Of a stretch of 64,000 nucleotides of DNA, positions 34,076 to 46,432 are shown one piece after another. Position 1 is the stretch's first letter; every line of letters starts with the position of its first letter. The notes under the pieces are model-generated. The model ran no database searches and had not been told where the DNA came from. It saw nothing but the letters and a program-made list of their open reading frames with translations. Position numbers and translations under genes: made by a program. This DNA comes from Argentina anserina (Eukaryota; Streptophyta; Magnoliopsida; Rosales; Rosaceae). The DNA lies in NCBI RefSeq assembly GCF_933775445.1, contig NW_026089421.1, positions 1 to 64,000 on the forward strand, in the 5' to 3' direction.

Positions 34076-35399
34076 ATGCGAGTTTCTATTGAATTTGAGA
34101 GTTTTGCTAGTGTGGGAGTGTGTTTCTTTCAAACTGAGTATCTTTACATCGTTTGCGTATCTTTACTATTCCAATTGTGTATCTTTACATCGTTTGCGTA
34201 TCTTTACTATTCCAATTGTGTATCTTTTCATTTCTCGTTTGAGTATCTTTCTGTAAGGCTTCTGATGCGAGTTTCTATTGTATTTGAGAGTTTTGCAAGT
34301 GTGGGAGTGTGTTTCTTTCAAACTGAGTATCTTTACATCGTTTGCGTATCTTTACTATTCCAATTGTGTATCTTTACATCGTTTGCGTATCTTTACTATT
34401 CCAATTGTGTATCTTTTCATTTCTCGTTTGAGTATCTTTCTGTAAGGCTTCTGATGCGAGTTTCTATTGTATTTGAGAGTTTTGCAAGTGTGGGAGTGTG
34501 TTTCTTTCAAACTGAGTATCTTTACATCGTTTGCGTATCTTTACTATTCCAATTGTGTATCTTTACATCGTTTGCGTATCTTTACTATTCCAATTGTGTA
34601 TCTTTACATCGTTTGTGTATCTTTACTATTCCAATTGTGTATCTTTTCATTTCTCGTTTGAGTATCTTTCTGTAAGGCTTCTGATGCGAGTTTCTATTGT
34701 ATTTGAGAGTTTTGCAAGTGTGGGAGTGTGTTTCTTTCAAACTGAGTATCTTTACATCGTTTGCGTATCTTTACTATTCCAATTGTGTATCTTTACATCG
34801 TTCGCGTATCTTTACTATTCCAATTGTGTATCTTTTCATTTCTCGTTTGAGTATCTTTCTGTAAGGCTTCTGATGCGAGTTTCTATTGTATTTGAGAGTT
34901 TTGCAAGTGTGGGAGTGTGTTTCTTTCAAACTGAGTATCTTTACATCGTTTGCGTATCTTTACTATTCCAATTGTGTATCTTTTCATTTCTCGTTTGAGT
35001 ATCTTTCTGTAAGGCTTCTGATGCGAGTTTCTATTGTATTTGAGAGTTTTGCAAGTGTGGGAGTGTGTTTCTTTCAAACTGAGTATCTTTACATCGTTTG
35101 CGTATCTTTACTATTCCAATTGTGTATCTTTACATCGTTTGCGTATCTTTACTATTCCAATTGTGTATCTTTTCATTTCTCGTTTGAGTATCTTTCTGTA
35201 AGGCTTCTGATGCGAGTTTCTATTGTATTTGAGAGTTTTGCAAGTGTGGGAGTGTGTTTCTTTCAAACTGAGTATCTTTACATCGTTTGCGTATCTTTAC
35301 TATTCCGATTGTGTATCTTTACATCGTTTGCGTATCTTTACTATTCCAATTGTGTATCTTTTCATTTCTCGTTTGAGTATCTTTCTGTAAGGCTTTCTG
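34076..35399 (+). repeat. Contracted HOR, 1,324 bp, seven units
   Basis: Units are A, B, C, a D-like unit with CGTTCGCG but a normal TCTTTCTG end, a plain 148-bp unit, a 189-bp unit and H with CCGATTG at 35,307. The D-like unit and the two after it do not match standard D, E and F, so the recombination junctions that produced this contracted copy probably lie between about 34,800 and 35,210. Confidence 0.89.
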
Positions 35400-37629
35400 A
35401 TGCGAGTTTCTATTGAATTTGAGAGTTTTGCTAGTGTGGGAGTGTGTTTCTTTCAAACTGAGTATCTTTACATCGTTTGCGTATCTTTACTATTCCAATT
35501 GTGTATCTTTACATCGTTTGCGTATCTTTACTATTCCAATTGTGTATCTTTTCATTTCTCGTTTGAGTATCTTTCTGTAAGGCTTCTGATGCGAGTTTCT
35601 ATTGTATTTGAGAGTTTTGCAAGTGTGGGAGTGTGTTTCTTTCAAACTGAGTATCTTTACATCGTTTGCGTATCTTTACTATTCCAATTGTGTATCTTTA
35701 CATCGTTTGCGTATCTTTACTATTCCAATTGTGTATCTTTTCATTTCTCGTTTGAGTATCTTTCTGTAAGGCTTCTGATGCGAGTTTCTATTGTATTTGA
35801 GGGTTTTGCAAGTGTGGGAGTGTGTTTCTTTCAAACTGAGTATCTTTACATCGTTTGCGTATCTTTACTATTCCAATTGTGTATCTTTACATCGTTTGCG
35901 TATCTTTACTATTCCAATTGTGTATCTTTACATCGTTTGTGTATCTTTACTATTCCAATTGTGTATCTTTTCATTTCTCGTTTGAGTATCTTTCTGTAAG
36001 GCTTCTGATGCGAGTTTCTATTGTATTTGAGAGTTTTGCAAGTGTGGGAGTGTGTTTCTTTCAAACTGAGTATCTTTACATCGTTTGCGTATCTTTACTA
36101 TTCCAATTGTGTATCTTTACATCGTTCGCGTATCTTTACTATTCCAATTGTGTATCTTTTCATTTCTCGTTTGAGTATCATTCTGTAAGGCTTCTGATGC
36201 GAGTTTCTATTGTATTTGAGAGTTTTGCAAGTGTGGGAGTGTGTTTCTTTCAAACTGAGTATCTTTACATCGTTTGCGTATCTTTACTATTCTAATTGTG
36301 TATCTTTTCATTTCACGTTTGAGTATCTTTCTGTAAGGCTTCTGATGCGAGTTTCTATTGTATTTGAGAGTTTTGCAAGTGTGGGAGTGTGTTTCTTTCA
36401 AACTGAGTATCTTTACATCGTTTGCGTATCTTTACTATTCCAATTATGTATCTTTACATCGTTTGCGTATCATTACTATTCCAATTGTGTATCTTTTCAT
36501 TTCTCGTTTGAGTATCTTTCTGTAAGGCTTTCTGATGCGAGTTTCTATTGAATTTGAGAGTTTTGCAAGTGTGGGAGTGTGTTTCTTTCAAACTGAGTAT
36601 CTTTACATCGTTTGCGTATCTTTACTATTCCAATTGTGTATCTTTACATCGTTTGCGTATCTTTACTATTCCAATTGTGTATCTTTTCATTTCTCGTTTG
36701 AGTATCTTTCTGTAAGGCTTCTGATGCGAGTTTCTATTGTATTTGAGAGTTTTGCAAGTGTGGGAGTGTGTTTCTTTCAAACTGAGTATCTTTACATCGT
36801 TTGCGTATCTTTACTATTCCAATTGTGTATCTTTACATCGTTTGCGTATCTTTACTATTCCAATTGTGTATCTTTTCATTTCTCGTTTGAGTATCTTTCT
36901 GTAAGGCTTCTGATGCGAGTTTCTATTGTATTTGAGAGTTTTGCAAGTGTGGGAGTGTGTTTCTTTCAAACTGAGTATCTTTACATCGTTTGCGTATCTT
37001 TACTATTCCAATTGTGTATCTTTTCATTTCTCGTTTGAGTATCTTTCTGTAAGGCTTCTGATGCGAGTTTCTATTGTATTTGAGAGTTTTGCAAGTGTGG
37101 GAGTGTGTTTCTTTCAAACTGAGTATCTTTACATCGTTTGCGTATCTTTACTATTCCAATTATGTATCTTTACATCGTTTGCGTATCATTACTATTCCAA
37201 TTGTGTATCTTTTCATTTTTCGTTTGAGTATCTTTCTGTAAGGCTTTCTGATGCGAGTTTCTATTGAATTTGAGAGTTTTGCAAGTGTGGGAGTGTGTTT
37301 CTTTCAAACTGAGTATCTTTACATCGTTTGCGTATCTTTACTATTCCAATTGTGTATCTTTACATCGTTTGCGTATCTTTACTATTCCAATTGTGTATCT
37401 TTTCATTTCTCGTTTGAGTATCTTTCTGTAAGGCTTCTGATGCGAGTTTCTATTGTATTTGAGAGTTTTGCAAGTGTGGGAGTGTGTTTCTTTCAAACTG
37501 AGTATCTTTACATCGTTTGCGTATCTTTACTATTCCAATTGTGTATCTTTACATCGTTTGCGTATCTTTACTATTCCAATTGTGTATCTTTTCATTTCTC
37601 GTTTGAGTATCTTTCTGTAAGGCTTTCTG
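35400..37629 (+). repeat. Expanded HOR, 2,230 bp, second copy
   Basis: The same twelve-unit order as 31,846-34,075. Shared marks are GAGGGTTTT at 35,802 and CATTTTTCG at 37,219, each 3,554 bp after its partner. The GTTCC change at 33,220 is not shared, so it arose after the duplication or was lost by conversion. Confidence 0.91.
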
Positions 37630-38575
37630 ATGCGAGTTTCTATTGAATTTGAGAGTTTTGCTAGTGTGGGAGTGTGTTTCTTTCAAACTGAGTATCTTTA
37701 CATCGTTTGCGTATCTTTACTATTCCAATTGTGTATCTTTACATCGTTTGCGTATCTTTACTATTCCAATTGTGTATCTTTTCATTTCTCGTTTGAGTAT
37801 CTTTCTGTAAGGCTTCTGATGCGAGTTTCTATTGTATTTGAGAGTTTTGCAAGTGTGGGAGTGTGTTTCTTTCAAACTGAGTATCTTTACATCGTTTGCG
37901 TATCTTTACTATTCCAATTGTGTATCTTTACATCGTTTGCGTATCTTTACTATTCCAATTGTGTATCTTTTCATTTCTCGTTTGAGTATCTTTCTGTAAG
38001 GCTTCTGATGCGAGTTTCTATTGTATTTGAGAGTTTTGCAAGTGTGGGAGTGTGTTTCTTTCAAACTGAGTATCTTTACATCGTTTGCGTATCTTTACTA
38101 TTCCAATTGTGTATCTTTACATCGTTTGCGTATCTTTACTATTCCAATTGTGTATCTTTACATCGTTTGTGTATCTTTACTATTCCAATTGTGTATCTTT
38201 TCATTTCTCGTTTGAGTATCTTTCTGTAAGGCTTCTGATGCGAGTTTCTATTGTATTTGAGAGTTTTGCAAGTGTGGGAGTGTGTTTCTTTCAAACTGAG
38301 TATCTTTACATCGTTTGCGTATCTTTACTATTCCAATTGTGTATCTTTACATCGTTCGCGTATCTTTACTATTCCAATTGTGTATCTTTTCATTTCTCGT
38401 TTGAGTATCATTCTGTAAGGCTTCTGATGCGAGTTTCTATTGTATTTGAGAGTTTTGCAAGTGTGGGAGTGTGTTTCTTTCAAACTGAGTATCTTTACAT
38501 CGTTTGCGTATCTTTACTATTCTAATTGTGTATCTTTTCATTTCACGTTTGAGTATCTTTCTGTAAGGCTTTCTG
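37630..38575 (+). repeat. Truncated HOR (A to E), 946 bp
   Basis: Units are A, B, C, D and an E of 149 bp that carries the junction T. Here the HOR is cut: the next unit begins with the zone II/IV type GAGAATTTTACAAG. The junction lies close to the E/next-unit boundary. Confidence 0.9.
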
Positions 38576-41103
38576 ATGCGAGTTTCTATTGTATTTGAGA
38601 ATTTTACAAGTGTGGGAGTGTGTTTCTTTCAAACTGAGTATCTTTACATCGTTTGCGTATCTTTACTATTCCAATTGTGTATCTTTACATTGTTTGCGTA
38701 TCTTTACTATTCCAATTGTGTATCTTTTCATTTCTCGTTTGAGTATCTTTCTGTAAGGCTTCTGATGCGAGTTTCTATTGTATTTGAGAGTTTTGCAAGT
38801 GTGGGACTGTGTTTCTTTCAAACTGAGTATCTTTACATCGTTTGCGTATCTTTACTATTCCAATTATGTATCTTTTCATTTCTCGTTTGAGTATCTTTCT
38901 GTAAGGCTTTCTGATGCGAGTTTCTATTGAATTTGAGAGTTTTGCTAGTGTGGGAGTGTGTTTCTTTCAAACTGAGTATCTTTACATCGTTTGCGTATCT
39001 TTACTATTCCAATTGTGTATCTTTACATCGTTTGCGTATCTTTACTATTCCAATTGTGTATCTTTTCATTTCTCGTTTGAGTATCTTTCTGTAAGGCTTC
39101 TGATGCGAGTTTCTATTGTATTTGAGAGTTTTGCAAGTGTGGGAGTGTGTTTCTTTCAAACTGAGTATCTTTACATCGTTTGCGTATCTTTACTATTCCA
39201 ATTGTGTATCTTTACATTGTTTGCGTATCTTTACTATTCCAATTGTGTATCTTTTCATTTCTCGTTTGAGTATCTTTCTGTAAGGCTTCTGATGCGAGTT
39301 TCTATTGTATTTGAGAGTTTTGCAAGTGTGGGACTGTGTTTCTTTCAAACTGAGTATCTTTACATCGTTTGCGTATCTTTACTATTCCAATTATGTATCT
39401 TTTCATTTCTCGTTTGAGTATCTTTCTGTAAGGCTTTCTGATGCGAGTTTCTATTGAATTTGAGAGTTTTGCTAGTGTGGGAGTGTGTTTCTTTCAAACT
39501 GAGTATCTTTACATCGTTTGCGTATCTTTACTATTCCAATTGTGTATCTTTACATCGTTTGCGTATCTTTACTATTCCAATTGTGTATCTTTTCATTTCT
39601 CGTTTGAGTATCTTTCTGTAAGGCTTCTGATGCGAGTTTCTATTGTATTTGAGAGTTTTGCAAGTGTGGGAGTGTGTTTCTTTCAAACTGAGTATCTTTA
39701 CATCGTTTGCGTATCTTTACTATTCCAATTGTGTATCTTTACATCGTTTGCGTATCTTTACTATTCCAATTGTGTATCTTTTCATTTCTCGTTTGAGTAT
39801 CTTTCTGTAAGGCTTCTGATGCGAGTTTCTATTGTATTTGAGAGTTTTGCAAGTGTGGGAGTGTGTTTCTTTCAAACTGAGTATCTTTACATCGTTTGCG
39901 TATCTTTACTATTCCAATTGTGTATCTTTACATCGTTTGCGTATCTTTACTATTCCAATTGTGTATCTTTACATCGTTTGTGTATCTTTACTATTCCAAT
40001 TGTGTATCTTTTCATTTCTCGTTTGAGTATCTTTCTGTAAGGCTTCTGATGCGAGTTTCTATTGTATTTGAGAGTTTTGCAAGTGTGGGAGTGTGTTTCT
40101 TTCAAACTGAGTATCTTTACATCGTTTGCGTATCTTTACTATTCCAATTGTGTATCTTTACATCGTTCGCGTATCTTTACTATTCCAATTGTGTATCTTT
40201 TCATTTCTCGTTTGAGTATCATTCTGTAAGGCTTCTGATGCGAGTTTCTATTGTATTTGAGAGTTTTGCAAGTGTGGGAGTGTGTTTCTTTCAAACTGAG
40301 TATCTTTATATCGTTTGCGTATCTTTACTATTCTAATTGTGTATCTTTTCATTTCACGTTTGAGTATCTTTCTGTAAGGCTTCTGATGCGAGTTTCTATT
40401 GTATTTGAGAGTTTTGCAAGTGTGGGAGTGTGTTTCTTTCAAACTGAGTATCTTTACATCGTTTGCGTATCTTTACTATTCCAATTATGTATCTTTACAT
40501 CGTTTGCGTATCATTACTATTCCAATTGTGTATCTTTTCATTTCTCGTTTGAGTATCTTTCTGTAAGGCTTTCTGATGCGAGTTTCTATTGAATTTGAGA
40601 GTTTTGCAAGTGTGGGAGTGTGTTTCTTTCAAACTGAGTATCTTTACATCGTTTGCGTATCTTTACTATTCCAATTATGTATCTTTTCATTTCTCGTTTG
40701 AGTATCTTTCTGTAAGGCTTTCTGATGCGAGTTTCTATTGAATTTGAGAGTTTTGCTAGTGTGGGAGTGTGTTTCTTTCAAACTGAGTATCTTTACATCG
40801 TTTGCGTATCTTTACTATTCCAATTGTGTATCTTTACATCGTTTGCGTATCTTTACTATTCCAATTGTGTATCTTTTCATTTCTCGTTTGAGTATCTTTC
40901 TGTAAGGCTTCTGATGCGAGTTTCTATTGTATTTGAGAGTTTTGCAAGTGTGGGAGTGTGTTTCTTTCAAACTGAGTATCTTTACATCGTTTGCGTATCT
41001 TTACTATTCCAATTCTGTATCTTTACATCGTTTGCGTATCTTTACTATTCCAATTGTGTATCTTTTCATTTCTCGTTTGAGTATCTTTCTGTAAGGCTTT
41101 CTG
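38576..41103 (+). repeat. Zone II/IV-style island and HOR parts; first copy of 4,950-bp duplication
   Basis: Units are 189 (GAGAATTTTACAAG, CATTG), 149 (GGGACTG, CAATTATG), A, 189 (CATTG), 149 (GGGACTG, CAATTATG), A, B, C (230), D, E (with TATATCG), F, 149 (GAATTT, CAATTATG), A and 190 (CAATTCTGTATC). A 527-bp subperiod (A, 189, 149) is visible at 38,914-39,440. The order recurs at 43,526, offset 4,950 bp. Confidence 0.9.
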
Positions 41104-43525
41104 ATGCGAGTTTCTATTGAATTTGAGAGTTTTGCTAGTGTGGGAGTGTGTTTCTTTCAAACTGAGTATCTTTACATCGTTTGCGTATCTTTACTATTCC
41201 AATTGTGTATCTTTACATCGTTTGCGTATCTTTACTATTCCAATTGTGTATCTTTTCATTTCTCGTTTGAGTATCTTTCTGTAAGGCTTCTGATGCGAGT
41301 TTCTATTGTATTTGAGAGTTTTGCAAGTGTGGGAGTGTGTTTCTTTCAAACTGAGTATCTTTACATCGTTTGCGTATCTTTACTATTCCAATTGTGTATC
41401 TTTACATCGTTTGCGTATCTTTACTATTCCAATTGTGTATCTTTACATCGTTTGTGTATCTTTACTATTCCAATTGTGTATCTTTTCATTTCTCGTTTGA
41501 GTATCTTTCTGTAAGGCTTCTGATGCGAGTTTCTATTGTATTTGAGAGTTTTGCAAGTGTGGGAGTGTGTTTCTTTCAAACTGAGTATCTTTACATCGTT
41601 TGCGTATCTTTACTATTCCAATTGTGTATCTTTACATCGTTCGCGTATCTTTACTATTCCAATTGTGTATCTTTTCATTTCTCGTTTGAGTATCTTTCTG
41701 TAAGGCTTCTGATGCGAGTTTCTATTGTATTTGAGAGTTTTGCAAGTGTGGGAGTGTGTTTCTTTCAAACTGAGTATCTTTACATCGTTTGCGTATCTTT
41801 ACTATTCCAATTGTGTATCTTTACATCGTTTGCGTATCTTTACTATTCCAATTGTGTATCTTTTCATTTCTCGTTTGAGTATCTTTCTGTAAGGCTTCTG
41901 ATGCGAGTTTCTATTGTATTTGAGAGTTTTGCAAGTGTGGGAGTGTGTTTCTTTCAAACTGAGTATCTTTACATCGTTTGCGTATCTTTACTATTCCAAT
42001 TGTGTATCTTTACATCGTTTGCGTATCTTTACTATTCCAATTGTGTATCTTTACATCGTTTGTGTATCTTTACTATTCCAATTGTGTATCTTTTCATTTC
42101 TCGTTTGAGTATCTTTCTGTAAGGCTTCTGATGCGAGTTTCTATTGTATTTGAGAGTTTTGCAAGTGTGGGAGTGTGTTTCTTTCAAACTGAGTATCTTT
42201 ACATCGTTTGCGTATCTTTACTATTCCAATTGTGTATCTTTACATCGTTCGCGTATCTTTACTATTCCAATTGTGTATCTTTTCATTTCTCGTTTGAGTA
42301 TCATTCTGTAAGGCTTCTGATGCGAGTTTCTATTGTATTTGAGAGTTTTGCAAGTGTGGGAGTGTGTTTCTTTCAAACTGAGTATCTTTACATCGTTTGC
42401 GTATCTTTACTATTCTAATTGTGTATCTTTTCATTTCACGTTTTGAGTATCTTTCTGTAAGGCTTCTGATGCGAGTTTCTATTGTATTTGAGAGTTTTGC
42501 AAGTGTGGGAGTGTGTTTCTTTCAAACTGAGTATCTTTACATCGTTTGCGTATCTTTACTATTCCAATTATGTATCTTTACATCGTTTGCGTATCATTAC
42601 TATTCCCAATTGTGTATCTTTTCATTTCTCGTTTGAGTATCTTTCTGTAAGGCTTTCTGATGCCGAGTTTCTATTGAATTTGAGAGTTTTGCAAGTGTGG
42701 GAGTGTGTTTCTTTCAAACTGAGTATCTTTACATCGTTTGCGTATCTTTACTATTCCAATTGTGTATCTTTACATCGTTTGCGTATCTTTACTATTCCAA
42801 TTGTGTATCTTTTCATTTCTCGTTTGAGTATCTTTCGGTAAGGCTTCTGATGCGAGTTTCTATTTTATTTGAGAGTTTTGCAAGTGTGGGAGTGTGTTTC
42901 TTTCAAACTGAGTATCTTTACATCGTTTGCGTATCTTTACTATTCCAATTGTGTATCTTTACATCGTTTGCGTATCTTTACTATTCCAATTGTGTATCTT
43001 TTCATTTCTCGTTTGAGTATCTTTCTGTAAGGCTTCTGATGCGAGTTTCTATTGTATTTGAGAGTTTTGCAAGTGTGGGAGTGTGTTTCTTTCAAACTGA
43101 GTATCTTTACATCGTTTGCGTATCTTTACTATTCCAATTGTGTATCTTTACATTGTTTGCGTATCTTTACTATTCCAATTGTAAATCTTTTCATTTCTCG
43201 TTTGAGTATCTTTCTGTAAGGCTTCTGATGCGAGTTTCTATTGTATTTGAGAGTTTTGCAAGTGTGGGACTGTGTTTCTTTCAAACTGAGTATCTTTACA
43301 TCGTTTGCGTATCTTTACTATTCCAATTGTGTATCTTTTCATTTCTCGTTTGAGTTTCTTTCTGTAAGGCTTTCTGATGCGAGTTTCTATTGTATTTGAG
43401 AATTTTACAAGTGTGGGAGTGTGTTTCTTTCAAACTGAGTATCTTTACATCGTTTGCGTATCTTTACTATTCCAATTGTGTATCTTTTCATTTCTCGTTT
43501 GAGTATCTTTCTGTAAGGCTTTCTG
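41104..43525 (+). repeat. Rearranged HOR pieces, A-C-D-B-C-D-E-F-G and tail
   Basis: Units are A, C (230), D-like, B, C (230), D, E (149), F (191), G (190), a unit with TTTTATTTG, one with CATTG and a private GTAAATC, then two 149-bp units. E, F and G each carry one lone inserted base (near 42,442, 42,606 and 42,664), an unusual cluster. C appears twice, so this block combines two truncated HORs. Confidence 0.88.
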
Positions 43526-46432
43526 ATGCGAGTTTCTATTGTATTTGAGAATTTTACAAGTGTGGGAGTGTGTTTCTTTCAAACTGAGTATCTTTACATC
43601 GTTTGCGTATCTTTACTATTCCAATTGTGTATCTTTACATTGTTTGCGTATCTTTACTATTCCAATTGTGTATCTTTTCATTTCTCGTTTGAGTATCTTT
43701 CTGTAAGGCTTCTGATGCGAGTTTCTATTGTATTTGAGAGTTTTGCAAGTGTGGGACTGTGTTTCTTTCAAACTGAGTATCTTTACATCGTTTGCGTATC
43801 TTTACTATTCCAATTATGTATCTTTTCATTTCTCGTTTGAGTATCTTTCTGTAAGGCTTTCTGATGCGAGTTTCTATTGAATTTGAGAGTTTTGCTAGTG
43901 TGGGAGTGTGTTTCTTTCAAACTGAGTATCTTTACATCGTTTGCGTATCTTTACTATTCCAATTGTGTATCTTTACATCGTTTGCGTATCTTTACTATTC
44001 CAATTGTGTATCTTTTCATTTCTCGTTTGAGTATCTTTCTGTAAGGCTTCTCATGCGAGTTTCTATTGTATTTGAGAGTTTTGCAAGTGTGGGAGTGTGT
44101 TTCTTTCAAACTGAGTATCTTTACATCGTTTGCGTATCTTTACTATTCCAATTGTGTATCTTTACATTGTTTGCGTATCTTTACTATTCCAATTGTGTAT
44201 CTTTTCATTTCTCGTTTGAGTATCTTTCTGTAAGGCTTCTGATGCGAGTTTCTATTGTATTTGAGAGTTTTGCAAGTGTGGGACTGTGTTTCTTTCAAAC
44301 TGAGTATCTTTACATCGTTTGCGTATCTTTACTATTCCAATTATGTATCTTTTCATTTCTCGTTTGAGTATCTTTCTGTAAGGCTTTCTGATGCGAGTTT
44401 CTATTGAATTTGAGAGTTTTGCTAGTGTGGGAGTGTGTTTCTTTCAAACTGAGTATCTTTACATCGTTTGCGTATCTTTACTATTCCAATTGTGTATCTT
44501 TACATCGTTTGCGTATCTTTACTATTCCAATTGTGTATCTTTTCATTTCTCGTTTGAGTATCTTCCTGTAAGGCTTCTGATGCGAGTTTCTATTGTATTT
44601 GAGAGTTTTGCAAGTGTGGGAGTGTGTTTCTTTCAAACTGAGTATCTTTACATCGTTTGCGTATCTTTACTATTCCAATTGTGTATCTTTACATCGTTTG
44701 CGTATCTTTACTATTCCAATTGTGTATCTTTTCATTTCTCGTTTGAGTATCTTTCTGTAAGGCTTCTGATGCGAGTTTCTATTGTATTTGAGAGTTTTGC
44801 AAGTGTGGGAGTGTGTTTCTTTCAAACTGAGTATCTTTACATCGTTTGCGTATCTTTACTATTCCAATTGTGTATCTTTACATCGTTTGCGTATCTTTAC
44901 TATTCCAATTGTGTATCTTTACATCGTTTGTGTATCTTTACTATTCCAATTGTGTATCTTTTCATTTCTCGTTTGAGTATCTTTCTGTAAGGCTTCTGAT
45001 GCGAGTTTCTATTGTATTTGAGAGTTTTGCAAGTGTGGGAGTGTGTTTCTTTCAAACTGAGTATCTTTACATCGTTTGCGTATCTTTACTATTCCAATTG
45101 TGTATCTTTACATCGTTCGCGTATCTTTACTATTCCAATTGTGTATCTTTTCATTTCTCGTTTGAGTATCATTCTGTAAGGCTTCTGATGCGAGTTTCTA
45201 TTGTATTTGAGAGTTTTGCAAGTGTGGGAGTGTGTTTCTTTCAAACTGAGTATCTTTACATCGTTTGCGTATCTTTACTATTCTAATTGTGTATCTTTTC
45301 ATTTCACGTTTGAGTATCTTTCTGTAAGGCTTCTGATGCGAGTTTCTATTGTATTTGAGAGTTTTGCAAGTGTGGGAGTGTGTTTCTTTCAAACTGAGTA
45401 TCTTTACATCGTTTGCGTATCTTTACTATTCCAATTATGTATCTTTACATCGTTTGCGTATCATTACTATTCCAATTGTGTATCTTTTCATTTCTCGTTT
45501 GAGTATCTTTCTGTAAGGCTTTCTGATGCGAGTTTCTATTGAATTTGAGAGTTTTGCAAGTGTGGGAGTGTGTTTCTTTCAAACTGAGTATCTTTACATC
45601 GTTTGCGTATCTTTACTATTCCAATTATGTATCTTTTCATTTCTCGTTTGAGTATCTTTCTGTAAGGCTTTCTGATGCGAGTTTCTATTGAATTTGAGAG
45701 TTTTGCTAGTGTGGGAGTGTGTTTCTTTCAAACTGAGTATCTTTACATCGTTTGCGTATCTTTACTATTCCAATTGTGTATCTTTACATCGTTTGCGTAT
45801 CTTTACTATTCCAATTGTGTATCTTTTCATTTCTCGTTTGAGTATCTTTCTGTAAGGCTTCTGATGCGAGTTTCTATTGTATTTGAGAGTTTTGCAAGTG
45901 TGGGAGTGTGTTTCTTTCAAACTGAGTATCTTTACATCGTTTGCGTATCTTTACTATTCCAATTATGTATCTTTACATCGTTTGCGTATCATTACTATTC
46001 CAATTGTGTATCTTTTCATTTCTCGTTTGAGTATCTTTCTGTAAGGCTTTCTGATGCGAGTTTCTATTGTATTTGAGAGTTTTGCAAGTGTGGGACTGTG
46101 TTTCTTTCAAACTGAGTATCTTTACATCGTTTGCGTATCTTTACTATTCCAATTGTGTATCTTTACATCGTTTGCGTATCTTTACTATTCCAATTGTGTA
46201 TCTTTTCATTTCTCGTTTGAGTATCTTTCTGTAAGGCTTCTGATGCGAGTTTCTATTGTATTTGAGAGTTTTGCAAGTGTGGGAGTGTGTTTCTTTCAAA
46301 CTGAGTATCTTTACATCGTTTGCGTATCTTTACTATTCCAATTGTGTATCTTTACATCGTTTGCGTATCTTTACTATTCCAATTGTGTATCTTTTCATTT
46401 CTCGTTTGAGTATCTTTCTGTAAGGCTTTCTG
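43526..46432 (+). repeat. Second copy of 4,950-bp duplication
   Basis: The first thirteen units repeat 38,576-40,913 in order, length and variants, including GAGAATTTTACAAG and both GGGACTG/CAATTATG short units. Private changes are TTCTCATGCG near 44,052 and TCTTCCTG near 44,564. Copy matching fails within the unit at 45,864, which is F type (CAATTATG, GCGTATCATT) where copy 1 has CAATTCTG. Two further units, 189 (GGGACTG) and 190, close the block. Confidence 0.9.
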
